Positions 13,540 through 26,738 of a stretch of 64,000 nt of DNA are shown one piece after another (the stretch's first letter is position 1; every line of letters starts with the position of its first letter). The position numbers were made by a program, and so were the translations under genes. The DNA lies in NCBI GenBank assembly GCA_963678675.1, contig OY783193.1:3975501-4039500 (forward strand), in the 5' to 3' direction. Under the pieces are notes generated by a model, which was not told the origin of the DNA, searched no databases, and saw only the letters and a list, made by a program, of their open reading frames with translations. This stretch comes from Xiphydria camelus (Eukaryota > Arthropoda > Insecta > Hymenoptera > Xiphydriidae).

Positions 13540-14332
13540 AGGTGGCTTCGCGAAATAACGTCGAAACATCGGATATTTCCTTATATATTTCTTTGTCAGC
13601 TTGCGGGAAAATTTTTTTAACGAGAATATCGTGTGTAGAATTAAGAGAGAGGGGAGAGAGCTGACGAATAAGTAGCAGTAGAGTGAATACAAAATATTTT
13701 GTACACTCTACGCGAGTAAATATTTCGAATGTACAATATTTCCACCGATACGCAAGATACAAGAATTCTATTCCATTTAATCATCGGGAACGAATCTAAA
13801 TCTAACATCAACGATTGCATTCCCGGAATGAACGCGTCGACCGGCGCAAATAAAACTCGTGAGCCTTGTTTATAGTACGTATATATTCGTGGTCAAGGCA
13901 CGATCGCGGCGTCCGTGACACGCGTTCTCGTAAACGGAAAGTCCAAAGGGGACCGTTCTTTCGCAGTCGATGGGCACCGCGTGACGTCTTTTACGCAATT
14001 TCTGCTTCGCTGGAAAAAGGCTACCGACCGCCGTTCGCGTACATAGCGTAAACAAATAAACCGCCGCTTGCCAATAACCGAAGAATTGTAACGTTATGTA
14101 CGAATCGTTGATAGCTCGTAACTTTCCTCTCGTTACGAAGGATTTTTCCGGCGAAGCCCGTCCGGTCGTTTAAACGACACGATGGTCATTCGTTTGTCGC
14201 TTAAAGATGAAGCAGGACATTTCGTCGAAATTTTGCCAAAAATCGGCACCTCGGGAATTGGTCGCTCGACCATCCTATCCTTTTAGATTTCCCCAATAAA
14301 TCTATCATTAATGGAATCAGCGCGACAAAATA
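13540..14332. other. No gene seen
   Basis: Mixed-composition sequence without a supportable frame or repeat. Confidence 0.35.
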
Positions 14333-14461
14333 CATAAGGTAAGGCAGTCGAGAGTTCGATTCCGGAGATTTCGATTTTTGCGAAAAATTGCATATTAAAA
14401 TTTCGTCAAAAATCGAAATCTATGGAATCGATCGCTCGACCACCCTATCTTGTGTATTTTT
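14333..14461. repeat. Hairpin repeat (foldback MITE-like)
   Basis: Two arms of about 50 nt are imperfect inverted copies (AAGGTAAGGCAGTCGAGAG on the left; CTCGACCACCCTATCTT on the right) separated by a loop of about 20-25 nt. A partial related segment lies just upstream at about 14216-14282. Transcribed, it would fold into a long stem. The sequence GTTCGATTCC inside is not part of a tRNA. Confidence 0.5.
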
Positions 14462-16404
14462 TCGCTCTGATTACGAAAATCACATAGTTACTTGATCGAT
14501 ATCTCAATGGAAATATAAAATATCGGTGATTTTATGTGTGCGGATAAAATATTTATTCACAAAGAATCATTGAAATCTCGGCTTTCCTTTAAGATTTCCT
14601 CGTTAAATCCGTATTTGAAAAATCAGTGCGAAAAAAATATATCAGTTGAGCTGGTCGAGCGATCGATTTCGGATAAAATGTCCCTGAATATTATTTTCAC
14701 AGAGAGATAAATACTCACCTCTCTCGATGCCCGTGCATCCGGGTGCGTTGAGCCGTTCAACCGAATGGTATACCTATACCTACCGTCGATTTCTCGGAAG
14801 CTGTGTCGACAGACTGCGCAGTTTTCGCTATTGTTGCACTGGAAAGCACGCGGCGCGCAGCTCGAAATTGCCGTGATCGTTTTCGCCGTTCTATACCCCC
14901 TCCTCCTCTCGCCCCCCGGGGGGGGGGATGACTTTATACTATACACCACACGATTATTATCCTTCCTCCAGAACCGTGGTCCATTACGCTATAATGCCGC
15001 GTCAAAGTGGTGGGATAGCGCGAGTTATGCTATACAAATTTAAGAGGCCTCTCTATAACAGTAGACCAGAAACGCGTATATCTATATAGGTAGGTATACT
15101 CTGAATCCGATGCGGGATTCAGTGTCTCTCTTTCTCTCTCTCTCTCTCTCGTACTACTCCAACGCATAAACACGTTTCCCTCGCTCTCCCCTTCCGTCTG
15201 TATCTCTACTCCAACGGATACCGAGCGAAGCTACTCGTCTTATCGCTCGAGTTTCGACATAGATTCAAATCATCCGTCGGACGGAGATGCTTTTCCGACC
15301 GTATCGGCATGTATCATCGAATAATTCAGTTCGCCATTCGGTAAATATACTTTTCGAACCCTCTTTATTTTTCTCCACATCTTCATCCCCCCGAAAAATA
15401 CACAATCGAAGGAAGAGAACGAAGCGAGGGTCGCTGTAGAGGCGTGAAATTCGTCGGCCCCTTCCATCGACTGCGAAATGGCTCGAGTTTCCCCCTTTTA
15501 TCACGAAATCGAATTTTGACAGGCGAGCGCGGAGTACGTAGCTTGAGCCGTGCTCTCGATGGAGGGAGGGTTTACTCACGCCCGAGCTACGTCCATCGAC
15601 GGCGGCTGTAGTACAGGGCAACGGGAACGACGCGAATTTCGTTTCGTTGGTTTCTCCGCTTAACAGCGAAACTCGATTATCGAAGTCGCATCGAGACAAA
15701 CACGCCCCTAACTCGATCAGCGCAGTGCTCTTTCGCGTAATCAACTCAGGGCGCGTCGCTTCGATTCGCTGTAGGCCCTGCGAGCGGGTCGAACGATCGC
15801 TGCACCGTTACGCGAGTTTCCTGCTGAAATCCGTCCACATTTCATCGACGCCGGTACTCATTCGGCGCTATCCTCCTGTAATTTATCCGCACCTACCACG
15901 CGCGCCCCCCTCCACCATCACGCGCGTCGCCATCGTATCCCGAAGGCTCCCACGGAAGCACCATCGGCAATCTTCGGAACACGTCGCACCTTCCCGAACC
16001 GCTGCCGCGAGAGTTACGGTCGTTAGCGAAACGAGGCGATAGGTGATGCGCGCCGGGAACGACGCGCAAATTATTCGTCGCCCGATTAGACGGGAAAGAG
16101 GATTTATACCGGCGGGGGCGCCAGGGGGATTCGGATCGCGGAGAACTCGGGAGCTGCTCTCGTCGTCGGCTCTCGACGATGCGCTCTTTGGAAGTTGGAA
16201 GGGAAAGAAGAAGAGAGGGGTGCGCGCGAGTGGCCCGAGAAGCGGGGAAGGAATGCGAGGGACGATGCAACAGTCGGTCAACCTGTGCGGTGTTGCTTCG
16301 TCGTCGCCGCCGCCACCGCCGCGGGCAACGAGAGTGCCTCGCACGACACGCGAAGAGGTGCAACAACCTGTGTCCGCCGCGCGTGCACGCGCAAAAAAAA
16401 AGTA
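14462..16404. other. No gene supported
   Basis: It contains a short CT run near 15125-15150 and several composition-driven frames, including a 203-codon minus-strand one at 15883-16494. None has protein-like sequence or splice structure. Confidence 0.35.
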
Positions 16405-16805
16405 TCGTTGAATTAGGAGAAAAATATTGCAGAAATATATATATATTACTCTAGCAGCAATTGTAATTGCTGTCAGAGCACTGATATATTGCAATATATG
16501 AAAAAATTTATTATCGCTAAATCACATTATTGCTACACTCTATTATCGGAACGTGAAAGTATCGTTGACCGAGCGATAAAAATATTGCAGAAATATTTAT
16601 TGCCCTAACACAGCAATTGTGATTGCCATCGCAGCACAGATACATTGCTGTATGAAAAAATATATCATTGCTGAATCGTTATTGCTATATACTCGAATTC
16701 CCGAAGAAGAATTTATTAATGGCCAAACGATAAAAACATTGCAAACTATTATTGCACTAGCGGCAATAATGACTGTTATCGAAGCGCTGTAATATTGCTG
16801 TATGA
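16405..16805. repeat. Three diverged tandem units (about 150 bp)
   Basis: Three successive units carry the same word order: an AAAAATATTGCAGAAATAT-like start, a CAGCAATTGTAATTGC-like inverted word, a TATTGC...TGTATGAAAAAAT block, and then a TCGCTAAATC / TTATTGCTA block. The third unit is shortened. Units are clearly diverged. Each carries internal TTGC/GCAA palindromic words. Confidence 0.55.
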
Positions 16806-18184
16806 AGGAATGTGTCTTTCCGTCTATTTCCGTCTACCAACACACGTTCCGCACGGGGAGAAGAAATATCGCGCGTTTTACCGTGTGTCCGGCGGGCAGG
16901 CGACGCGTAGGATTCGTGAAAGATGTTTTCATCTCAAAATAGGGGAGATTCGGGAGACGCGTGAACTTCTCTGCCCGGATCGCTCGCGGTGCAACGCATA
17001 CTCGCGGGTCTCGTTACCGTTGCACACTCAGGGGGCACGTACGTGTAGCAGCAGCCAACGGGACCCGGCTACCGCGCGCGTCGCGGCCAAGGGAAGCAGG
17101 ACTAACGGCGGCAGGGCCTCGTGGTGTAGCCTTGGACTTGACTCGAAGGAATGCGGCGAGCAGTGACCTCTCCTCGCTCGCTCGTTCCATTTCGTTTCAC
17201 CGTGAGCGCCTTCGGGGGGCGCCCTTCCTTCCTACTTCGCCGCACGCGCGCGTCCCTCCTCTCTCTCTCTCTTCTTCTCTTTCTCCCAGTCTCGTCCCAT
17301 CGACGACGTTCGTGTACACCGATAGGCGAATGCAATGTGTTTCCAGAGAACGCGCGCGGCTCTGTCCGGCGTACATCTTGTAATAGATATATCTCGGCCA
17401 GATTTCGCTGTACCCGCGTGGTGACACTGTGACATAGTCGCGATTTGACCCGATCTCTGAGACCACGCGTACACCTGCTTATCCGTATTGACAATCGCTC
17501 CGCAATCTGTGGCTTACTTTTTTTTTTCTCGTATCAATAAGATACGACGATCGATCCGTACGCGTTATACGTATATACACTGATTTATTATCGGTAACAT
17601 ACATCGACCGCCGCTTCTCACCCGTTATTCGTGCTTAAGAGTTCTTCTTCGTCTCGAATTATTTTTAATTGCGACTTCATCGGGAAACTAGAATCATGTG
17701 GCACCTAAATTCATGCATAAATCTGTACATGTGCGTCAGCGGTCGGCGTCGAAGTGTTGCCCGTGCGATAAAACCACGATTAATCTTTAATAATAGCACC
17801 GTAGAAGCGATTGTCGACGAAGGCCGCGCCGCGGCACGACGACTGCTTTCCGATTGGTGGATATACGTCCCAAATCAAGAGAGGGACGACCTTCGATTTA
17901 AAAATACTCGCTGGATGACTCTAGCGGAGGACCGTCCAGTTCGACCGCTGTAGCGTCTACTTCTGTATCGATGCGCGTATATGTATGCAGACACTGCGGC
18001 ATCCGCATAGAATGGATGCGCGCCGGTCCAGCTGCAGCGGACGATTCACCGGTTCATCCGGGAACCGCCGTTATGCGCGGGTTTCGCGTAGCGCCGTCCG
18101 TCGGCGCGCGTGAGTCACGGACATCGGCGACCGTGAGACAAGATACTTCTTACCAGGTTTACTCATTATAGCGAGTAAACTCGA
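16806..18184. other. No gene supported
   Basis: CpG-rich DNA with overlapping frames at 16961-17494 on both strands; none is convincing. Confidence 0.35.
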
Positions 18185-18560
18185 AAAAAAATTCACAGTC
18201 ACAGCAAGTTTGTTTACCAATTACTGCTAAGTTGAATTACCTTGAAATGAGGTAACAAGATATTTTTGCGGAAACTTTATCGTTGACAAAGCAAAGTACA
18301 TTTGCTGAATATTATTTGTTACAGCAAAGAATTGTTTTGCCGTACTGACCGATAAGTTTTACTTCGCGCAGCAAAACATAATTTGTCGTTAACAAGCAGT
18401 GAAAAATTGTTCCAGTGGTGGCAAATCTGAATTACTTGGAAATGACGTGACAAAACTTTTTTGCGATACAGCAAGTATTTTTACTACAATACATTTTGCT
18501 AAAGTTACAGACATGTTTGCTGCAATTACAAAAATACTTGCTGTCGTACCTAACGCTTAT
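18185..18560. repeat. Two diverged tandem units rich in AGCAA/TTGCT
   Basis: The segment GAATTACCTTGAAATGAGGT in unit 1 is matched by GAATTACTTGGAAATGACGT in unit 2, followed in both by ACAAxA..TTTTTGCG and spaced AGCAA and TTGCT words. Unit spacing is about 200 bp. The word content resembles the 16.4-kb array but the two are not obviously the same repeat. Confidence 0.45.
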
Positions 18561-19106
18561 TTTCGCAACCACAAGAAATATTCGTCAGCAAATCTTAATC
18601 CTTTAACACCCAAAACCGCCGATCGGCGTATTCGGGAGGTATCTTCGATACGACGAAAAAATTGTCGGGTGTTAAAGGGTTAAATTTGCCGGGAGTTGGA
18701 AAATAATTTTCTCCATGTGTGCACAACAAAATTGGAAGTGTACATACCACCGTTTTCCAACACGCCCCCTTATCGGGTTACATTTGTCGATGTCACACGA
18801 TGCGGCTCGATTCTTCGAATGCGTATACGGATAAGTCGCTCCATGTATTTATTTTCGCGTGTGGCGATTTCACGGAAGAACCGCTTTTAATCGAGTCCCG
18901 TGTTTTTCGAGCTATCGGCCGCCGCGGCGGGCAACCGAAAAAAACCGAGCGGAAGAGATTTCTTCGCATCCTCTGTTTCGCGCCACGTTAACACGATATG
19001 CACGTTCTGTGTTGTCGTCGGTCCGCTATCACATCGAGACCCAGGCTCGAGTCGTATCTCGTGTCGCCCAATCGCGGATCTCTTATCGTTCGGCGAGCTA
19101 CGTAAT
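18561..19106. other. No gene seen; small terminal inverted pair
   Basis: A short inverted pair (TTTAACACCC ... GGGTGTTAAA) lies at about 18602-18677. Nothing else is supportable before the 2.45-kb element. Confidence 0.35.
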
Positions 19107-21560
19107 GCCCGCTACAGACTATGCGCGATGCGTGATGCGCGATGCGCGATGCGTGGTTCGCGGCAGTTCGTTGTAGTTCGTAGCAATTCGTAAACAGAGC
19201 CATACAGACTATGCGCGATGCGTGATGCGCGATGCGCGGTGCGTGATTCGCGGCAGTTCGTTGCAGTTCGTAGCAATTCTGCTTGCATTGTTTCAAAGTT
19301 ACCACAGTTCTAAAATTATCTACCCACGAATACAATGCTAATTATGTATGTACATTATGTATGAAAAAATGAAGAACATAATACTATGATTGAAATACAT
19401 ATTAAGGAGGATCGACTGTTTCTTTGGAGTCAAAAATGTGTTTGAAAAAAATGTTTTCACAGCGATCTGAAACGTTATGGAATAATAATTAAATGAATTA
19501 TGAACCCATTTTATGCATCGCTCATGCCGAAAATCATTAGTAAATAAAATACTGGAAAATTTATGGCGAACTATTAGAGCGTCAATGACTCCGGAATCGT
19601 CGTCAGAGGCTTTTTGTCCAACATTTTAAAGAAAAATACAAAATTACAAATAATCTATAAAAACCTATAAAAACAACTCAAAGAGAATGCTGAAGACATA
19701 AAACAGTTATTCGATTGATAATTTAGTATCATGGATATATGATTATAGTTTAAACATTCTTTATTGTGCATTGCAATTTTCATTGTATTCTTGGCAACGT
19801 TGTACTCCGCGATATTTTATATTGGCTGCAGTGACGCGTGAACTACAGTGGCCAGCTATGGCGGATGACGCGAGCATGCAGCAAAGCCGGTATAAAGTCA
19901 AATTTTGTCAAAAAAGAAAAAGAGTTGTATAAGTAAAGACATGATTTCGTTTCAACAATCATTTAACTTGGATAAAGATTTTAGGGACAATATTTTTTTT
20001 ATCGTTCCGAATCTTTCAAATTTCGCGCTCAGTTTGAATAGACGCCAGGTAAGTTTCGGTCTTTCAGCTTTACAACTGTTTCGCTGCCGTGTTGCCAAGT
20101 CTCTCACCGTTAATACGGCGTGCTAATGGTTTGCGAAGTAAAAACGAATTTCATGATAATATTACGTTGCAACCATATAGAAAAAATCGCTGCAGAAATT
20201 TCGGTAAGGTTGGCACGCTAACATACGGTAAAATCTAATTTACTTATTTTTTACATAATCCTTAATATTTCATCTGTCAAATTACTAGTCTTTCAATAAG
20301 TCTAAAGTTGGCGGAATGTGTGTTAAAGAGTCAGTGATAATATACCTTAGTACAATCGTCTCCCATAAGGCGATATCTTAAAAGTGGTCAACTTTAGAAT
20401 AAAATAACGAAGAAACTATAGTCTATAGACGGTCTATATTGCTCAAATTTTCGTATTAGTTGTGTAAAATATTCGTGTATATCATATAAAAAAATTAGGG
20501 CTGTAAGTTGGTTTTCGTCTGATAGTCGAACCTCCTTAATAGTCTTCAAATTCTGTTTCTATTGCTTCATCCTTATCGTAATTAATCACAATATCGCTTC
20601 CATTTTTTTACATCCATTTCAACGCACGAAGTGAGATTTACAGCTTCGAAAGTTTTCACTATAGGAAAAAGACAAGAGTCCTTGAAAGGGGTGTTTTGGC
20701 GTAGGAGTCTGCTCCATAATAAAAAAAAAAGATATCGGTGGAGGCATTCAGGGTGCGCACCGAAGGGCACGGGTTCATATACATCGACTGTTTGGTTATC
20801 ACATGTTCGGAAAAAAAAACCCAGTAAGAACGTTTTTCCCCTTTCTCTGTACTTTCGAGAAAGAGCCATGAAATTGTCCCTTCCGGACAGGCAAAAATAA
20901 CAATACAAAGTGTTTCGTGAATCTTCGATATGTCTACCGCGAGCATTATGTTCCCACGGCGCCGATCGGCCGGCCTACGACAAATCGTCGGCGAATTATT
21001 TTATTGTGATGTTTTCTCGAAAGTCAGAGCCGTCACTTTCAAAACAGAAACATAAACGAGCCTCGGACTCTGCCATCCGAAGGTGACTTGCGGAGGGTTA
21101 CCTACAGCCCCTCAACCACCGGAAAATTCCTGTAAACTAAATAGCGCGCACAAAGAATGGACAAATTAACTATGACCACAGCCCGTACTTCGGCGATAAA
21201 CAGCGGTTGATGCGCAGCCTTTGATATTCGTCCATTTACCGCCTCCAAGAGCGAATCACTGCGCATCACTGCGAACCACACGAACCATGCTGTTTACGAA
21301 TCGATTTTTAACGAACAAGTCCCTACACACTATTCACGAACTGCCGCGAATCACGCATCGCGCATCACGCATCACGCATCGCGCATAGTCTGTAGCGAGT
21401 TGGCCAAGAACGAACCACTGCGAACCACTGCGAATCACTGCGAACCACACGAATCATGTTGTTTACGAATCGATTTTTAACGAATAAGTCCCTACACACT
21501 ATGCACGAAATCACGCATCGCGCATCGCGCATCACGCATCGCGCATAGTCTGTAGCGGGC
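19107..21560. mobile_element. 2.45-kb element with 49-bp identical inverted ends
   Basis: The outermost 49 bases at each end are identical inverted copies. They start GCCCGCTACAGACTATGCGC and continue as runs of GATGCG. Each end carries a second, slightly diverged copy of the same block about 95-160 bp further in. The interior is mostly AT-rich, with only short frames (for example 19905-20126) and no recognisable transposase. It is probably a non-autonomous DNA transposon with subterminal repeats that a transposase could bind. No clear target duplication is visible. Confidence 0.6.
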
Positions 21561-22027
21561 TTAAGAGGCTCGCGTATCCGTGAGAATTTGTATCGATGCA
21601 AAACGATTAAAAATAGCACGGGGTGCTCGGTATTAATTGGATCTCTTCTCCGGGCGATAACCCGGGCTCGCGATAAGCCGCGTGCGACGATCGCGAAGGC
21701 GTTCGGGGTTACATGTCATCAGGGTGGTTTATCATTACGCGATATCCAGCGATCGGAAGATACCGGAGGAATCGTCGAAATTGTTATTCAAATTATTTTT
21801 CCTCACTCATGCCCATTCCGAGGCCTTTTCCAGCTTATTCTTAGACCGTAATATGGCGTTTTTCCCGCGTGACGCCGAGCGGGAGTCCGCAGGCTGTTAA
21901 AAGTACCTTTACTCAGACTGGCGCGACTGCTCAGTCCGAAGTGGGTGCTTTTTTCAAACTGATGAACGCAACGTGAAATGAGCCGTGTATATGTTTTGTT
22001 TTGAGAGATGGGCATTCGCGAGAAAAA
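21561..22027. other. No gene seen
   Basis: Unique-looking sequence between two inverted-repeat elements. Confidence 0.35.
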
Positions 22028-22217
22028 ATAGTATATATCATTCGCGGCAGAAATCCTCGGATTTTTAAGACTGTGTTTAGATCGTAGCACGCGAGGCATG
22101 GTGGAGAGACGAGGCTCGCCTTCGGCCCCCCGTCATGCATCGTGCTACGACCTAATTAAACACAGTCTGAAAAAACCTCGGATTTCCGCCTTATGACATA
22201 AGATACTATTAATACTT
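22028..22217. repeat. Hairpin element, 190 bp
   Basis: Two arms of about 70 nt fold on each other. Matching blocks are AATCCTCGGATTTTT, AGACTGTGTTTA and TCGTAGCACG on the left, with their complements on the right. The loop is GC-rich, about 50 nt. No coding capacity. Confidence 0.55.
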
Positions 22218-22247
22218 CGTATCAGTCTAGTCGTCCGTAAGCATTAG

Positions 22248-22905
22248 TGCGCTTTCACATGGGAGCGATGATCAGCGCTGACGATCAGGAGGGTCCATTA
22301 TTTCAAATGTAGCTTTCACATGAATGCGTACCGCCGGTCGACCGATTAAAAACGCTCGGGCCATCGGTCGGCCCGTGGCGTGTCCGATCGTCGGTTTGTC
22401 GTCAGGGCCATTCAACGAACGAAGCTGTTCACATCGTCGGTCTTATCACGTAAGGGCGTACCTATCTCAGTTTTGATGATTTCTCAGGAGAGCGATTCAA
22501 AATATTTTACGATTTTTCACTGTGAATAAGTCCTGCAATTATTTGTACAGCTTGGTGATTTTTTTACGTATAAAATTATGCGCTTGAATGCCCTTTAAAT
22601 CACACGTATGGGCCTATCCTAAGTTAGGCCTACTATAGGTACGTGAGATTTCAATTTTGATTATTTTGAGATACGACGAAAAATATATACGGGGAGCGAA
22701 ATTATAAAATGTTGAGGTACGCCGGGTCGTGAGATAAAAATATAAAGCTTAAGAGAGAGCAACCTATTGGCGGTCTTAACTCAATTTTCAAATTTTCCGT
22801 GATACGCCCTTACGTGATAAGACCGACGATTTGGATAGAACTGATGATGATCAGTTGCGACCGATCGTCAGCGCTGATCATGTCGGTCCCACGTGAAAGC
22901 GCGCT
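22248..22905. mobile_element. MITE with outer and inner inverted repeats
   Basis: Outer ends (GCGCTTTCACATGGGA on the left, the complement with few changes on the right) continue into GATCAGCGCTGACGATC on both sides. Inside, 22433-22460 and 22803-22830 are a perfect 28-nt inverted pair containing GGTCTTATCACGTAAGGGCG. No frame. Non-autonomous DNA element of unknown superfamily. Confidence 0.6.
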
Positions 22906-23216
22906 TAGAATAAATTCGTCAATTGCAAAGCCAATGTAATGTATCTCACAATCGTCAAATCTGTTTCAGAAGACGTGGGCTATAGAAGTGTCGAGATCAC
23001 GTCCGCCTTCTCGCACCTGCCTCAAAAGGGTGAGTTTTTCCTCCGCGCGTATGTTCGTTCGATACGGAAATATCGCAGCAGTGAAATATAAGCGCTTTTC
23101 ACTGTATAATATTCACGAAAGAAAAAGAAACGTGATACGATTATTCGGTCCTCGTAATTATATCCCATCTGCCTGGCGTGCGTGCGCTTCGCGTGATTCG
23201 ATAAAAAAATCCCGAC

Positions 23217-23415
23217 ACTCTCTCTGAGAAAAAAAAAGAGAAAAATTTATTCGGTTAGAAGGATAATCTGAGTACGAAAGGTAAAACAGATCAAAAATTA
23301 TCCTTCCAGGGTATAAAATTTAACCTTCCTTAGAATAATTTTCAATCCACTTTCCCTTTCGTACTCAGATTATCCTTCTAACAGAATAATTTCTAATCTT
23401 TTTTTTCCTCAGTGG
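23217..23415. mobile_element. Small hairpin MITE
   Basis: Inverted arms of about 70 nt share GTTAGAAGGATAATCTGAG and GTACGAAAG, extend outward through A-rich/T-rich tracts, and end at CTGAG / CTCAG. The centre is a short AT-rich loop. Confidence 0.6.
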
Positions 23416-26400
23416 AGACCGAAAATAATATCATAGTCACCGGTTCTTTGTCTTTCGGATGAAAGCGAGAGACGACGGGTGTTGCCCGATAAACGCGTTT
23501 CGCTTTGACGACGCCGCGTTACTAGGTACACATATATCTATATATCTGCACGCGTGAAACATCGCATCTTCATCGATATCCGAATGCGCGCACCTATGCG
23601 AATTGCGTCAGAGAACGCGATTGGAATACGCGCGTGTAACTTTTACGACACCCGATCCACGTATACGCAGCCGTAATATATGCCGCGCTCGATAAACAGC
23701 GCGTCGAGCGACGCGGAATCGTGTTTTTCGACGAGATCGTTACGAATCCGGGTCCGGAATCGCGAATCGGAGATCCCACTTGGGATTTGGTTTCGGGGAT
23801 TCGCTTCAAAATCGAAGGAGTCGGCGAAGGTCGCGTCATCCCCGCGACGAGCGCATCGAGAAGCGTGGGTGAGCGGCTGCACGCGTATTACTCGTATATA
23901 TAGGGTGCGTCTGAATGACGTGAGACCAGACACACCCTGCATCGCGTATACGCGGGTCTGTGTGCACACAGGTGGAGATCGGCTCGACGCGCAAAGAGGA
24001 GAAATTAAATTGGATGCCTACCTACGTCAATCGGCGAATCCGTGTGTGTACCCCGGCGTCCAGGAATACCGCGCGAATCACGAAAATCGACAAGCTCACG
24101 CTTCCTGGTGTATTTTGACGCACGTGACGGAAAAGAAACACGCCTTCACCTGCGTGTACACGCTGTGGAGTATACGCCGGTGTGCGCTAGTCGTCGACAC
24201 TAGACCGGCTTCCCAAATTGGATCGCTTCCCTCTAACCCCTGTTGTCACGCGCCACTTTTTATTCGCGTCTCAATCCCGCCGATCGGTCATCCCGTTTGA
24301 GGATGCATGGTAGGCTTAGTGGAATCAATCTATTGAAGAAATCATTCATTTTTTCTCCTTCAGTCACTGATATATTTTTTTTTCCATACGAATCGCAGTC
24401 TTTCGGTGGTAACAGGTTGTGTTTCATGCGCGATCAGAGTCCAGCTGTACTCGTCGAAAGTACTTTTCAGGATATCTCCACCGAAAAAAAGTTTAGTAGC
24501 AATGTTCTCAATAATTTTATGTTATTTGTGAGTAGCTGAAATCTATAAAATATTGTGAAAGTAACGCGAGAAATTAGGAATAATCTTTTCACCGATAAAC
24601 TTTATCATTTGACGATTGTTGATATTAAACGTATTCACGTGACAAAGAAAGTTGATGTTCGACTGAAAATTAAATAACTTGGACGAAAATGCGAATCTTT
24701 GGCAAACTTTGCAGCACTTATTTCTGCGGTTAGACATACCATCTCTCTCAGAATATCAATGATTTCCCGATCATTTCATTTAAATTACTCCTACCGTACA
24801 TCCTTAAGAGCCGATCCAATTTCCCTTTCCTCCCTTTCACATATCGCTCTTCCCATCGGTCTGCATGCTCGCATCAAAATTCTCCGGGGACTCGAGACAA
24901 CAGTCGCTTCGACGAGTCTCGCGGCACGAACACGCCCCCCTCCTTCCTCCCCACGCCGCTCCGGCTTATTTACGAGAAATTATCAACCCAGCCGGGGACC
25001 AGTGGCTCAGTCGCAACTCCTCGCTCGAAGAGTGGACGCGTTTTTCGCGTCGCGCGTCTCCCGCAACAGATTCTCGATAGCTGGGAGAATCGTCGGATAC
25101 GGTCGCTAGCGTCGGTTCCACCGAGACTTCGTCGACTCGTACGATTCGCGTCCGAAATCCAGACGTCGAAGAGCCCTCGTCGCTCCCGACGGCAACTGGT
25201 CGACTCTGTTCCGATGCAACGAGCAAGTGGCTCCTCGAGTCGTCACTCCGCTCCCTCCACCGCGACGCGACGGCGATCTAAATTTAGTTGTGACTGTTTC
25301 TCGCGCGCGCGGTCCGACAAGGTTCCGCCAAACCCGTTTGCGACGCGAACAGATGTCGCGAGAGCTCGCCCCGCCGAGAAAGTGACTATTCCTCGTCGTT
25401 TTTCGCCGGCCCGATCGAGTGCGGGCTCGCAAGCGGTTGGCTCTCGTTTCGATCGGCGGCAATACGATTATACCTAGCGGAACGCGTGGCGCGAGTGACA
25501 CGGATACTCTCGGGTCCCCGCGGTAACTCGTACACGGCAAACGTCCTCGCGGCGAGTGTGTTCACGGTATTCCCGTCTCGAGGAAAGCGATAAAAGGGGA
25601 TCGCGAAACCGGAGGAACCGTGTGGAGTCGCTTCCACTCCCCCCGTCGCATCGGTACGCTCGCGCGCTCGAAGCGCAAAATGACGGTGCGCGACTAATCC
25701 GAATATAAATATGTGCACACACTGTCGTCGGGTTAGTGGAAAAGTTGACAGAGAAACGCGTGCGGGGTGCGTGTGCCGTGGTGCCGCTAAGTGCGCGAAT
25801 GACCTGAGCTGACGCGCGAGCACTTCCGAAAAGCGATAATATAACCATCGCGCGAGCGACGATGCGCTCGGGTACCTACGAAGTGCGTGACGAGCGCCAA
25901 AAGATGTAACCGGCTCATCGCGCCGTGCGCCGCTTCCAGCGCGCCCTGCAGTCGCCGCCGCGTAGCTTTCGTCGAGTAGAGTGGTTCTGCGACGGATGAT
26001 ATTGCGCGAGCGGATTAAACTCCGAGACGGACACGATCGGGCGTACCCCGAAAATCGCTGCCGCTGGCCAATCCCCGTTTCTCGACACGGTTTTCGAGAA
26101 ACGCGACACTGGTTTCCCTTCGTCGTGGCGATTCTACGCTCGAGTACCGGACGTGTAGCGGAAGCGTTTCGCGAGACATCCCGGAGCGACGGAGAAGGGA
26201 GAGGAGAGAGGAGCATCTCCGGTGCACGCGCACCGAGCCGCGTCCTGGAGTGCGCGTGTAGAACCGTTTAAAAAATCAGGACGATATCCATTCTCTCCCC
26301 TGGTTTCGATATTGGGAGCTCCCGCGCGTTCCCCGAGCTTCCGCTCTTTCGCGGAAAGAAATGAGGGGGAGGGAAGCCGTTGGCGCGAATCTCTGTAAGA

Positions 26401-26738
26401 ACGCTGTTGAGGCCAGTGGTTGTCAAAGACCGATGTAGCGAGAGACAGCGTCAACGCGTTCGAGTGTTTTTTTTTCTCGGTGAGTGCGCGTATCTCTCCT
26501 CCTCGGTTCGCAAACTCATCTCGCCGCCCGATATTGTGATCCGACGAACAGGAGCTCCTCCCCGCGAGGCGGTGTAACGGAAAATCGACCGGGAAACCGA
26601 TCTCGAAGAGTCGTCGTCGTCGTCGCGTCCTTGAATTCATTTTCCACCGCGGTACGTGGTTCGCGTAGACACTCGCGCGCACCGATATACATCCAGGGCC
26701 GCGAGATTCGCGCCGCGATTTCCACGAGCGCTTCCGCG
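23416..26738. other. No gene supported; region upstream of HDAC4 exon 1
   Basis: Between 24.7 and 26.7 kb the sequence is very CpG-rich, with 200-280-codon frames on the minus strand (25386-26216, 26134-26970) that I regard as composition artefacts. The last 0.5-1 kb is the likely promoter and 5' UTR of the HDAC4 transcript. An AG acceptor at 26695-26696 means a spliced 5' UTR exon joining at 26697 is also possible. Confidence 0.35.

Noticed and set aside
14333..14461. GTTCGATTCC resembling a tRNA T-arm
   Set aside because: No acceptor stem, D-arm or anticodon arm at the right spacing; the word is part of a hairpin repeat.
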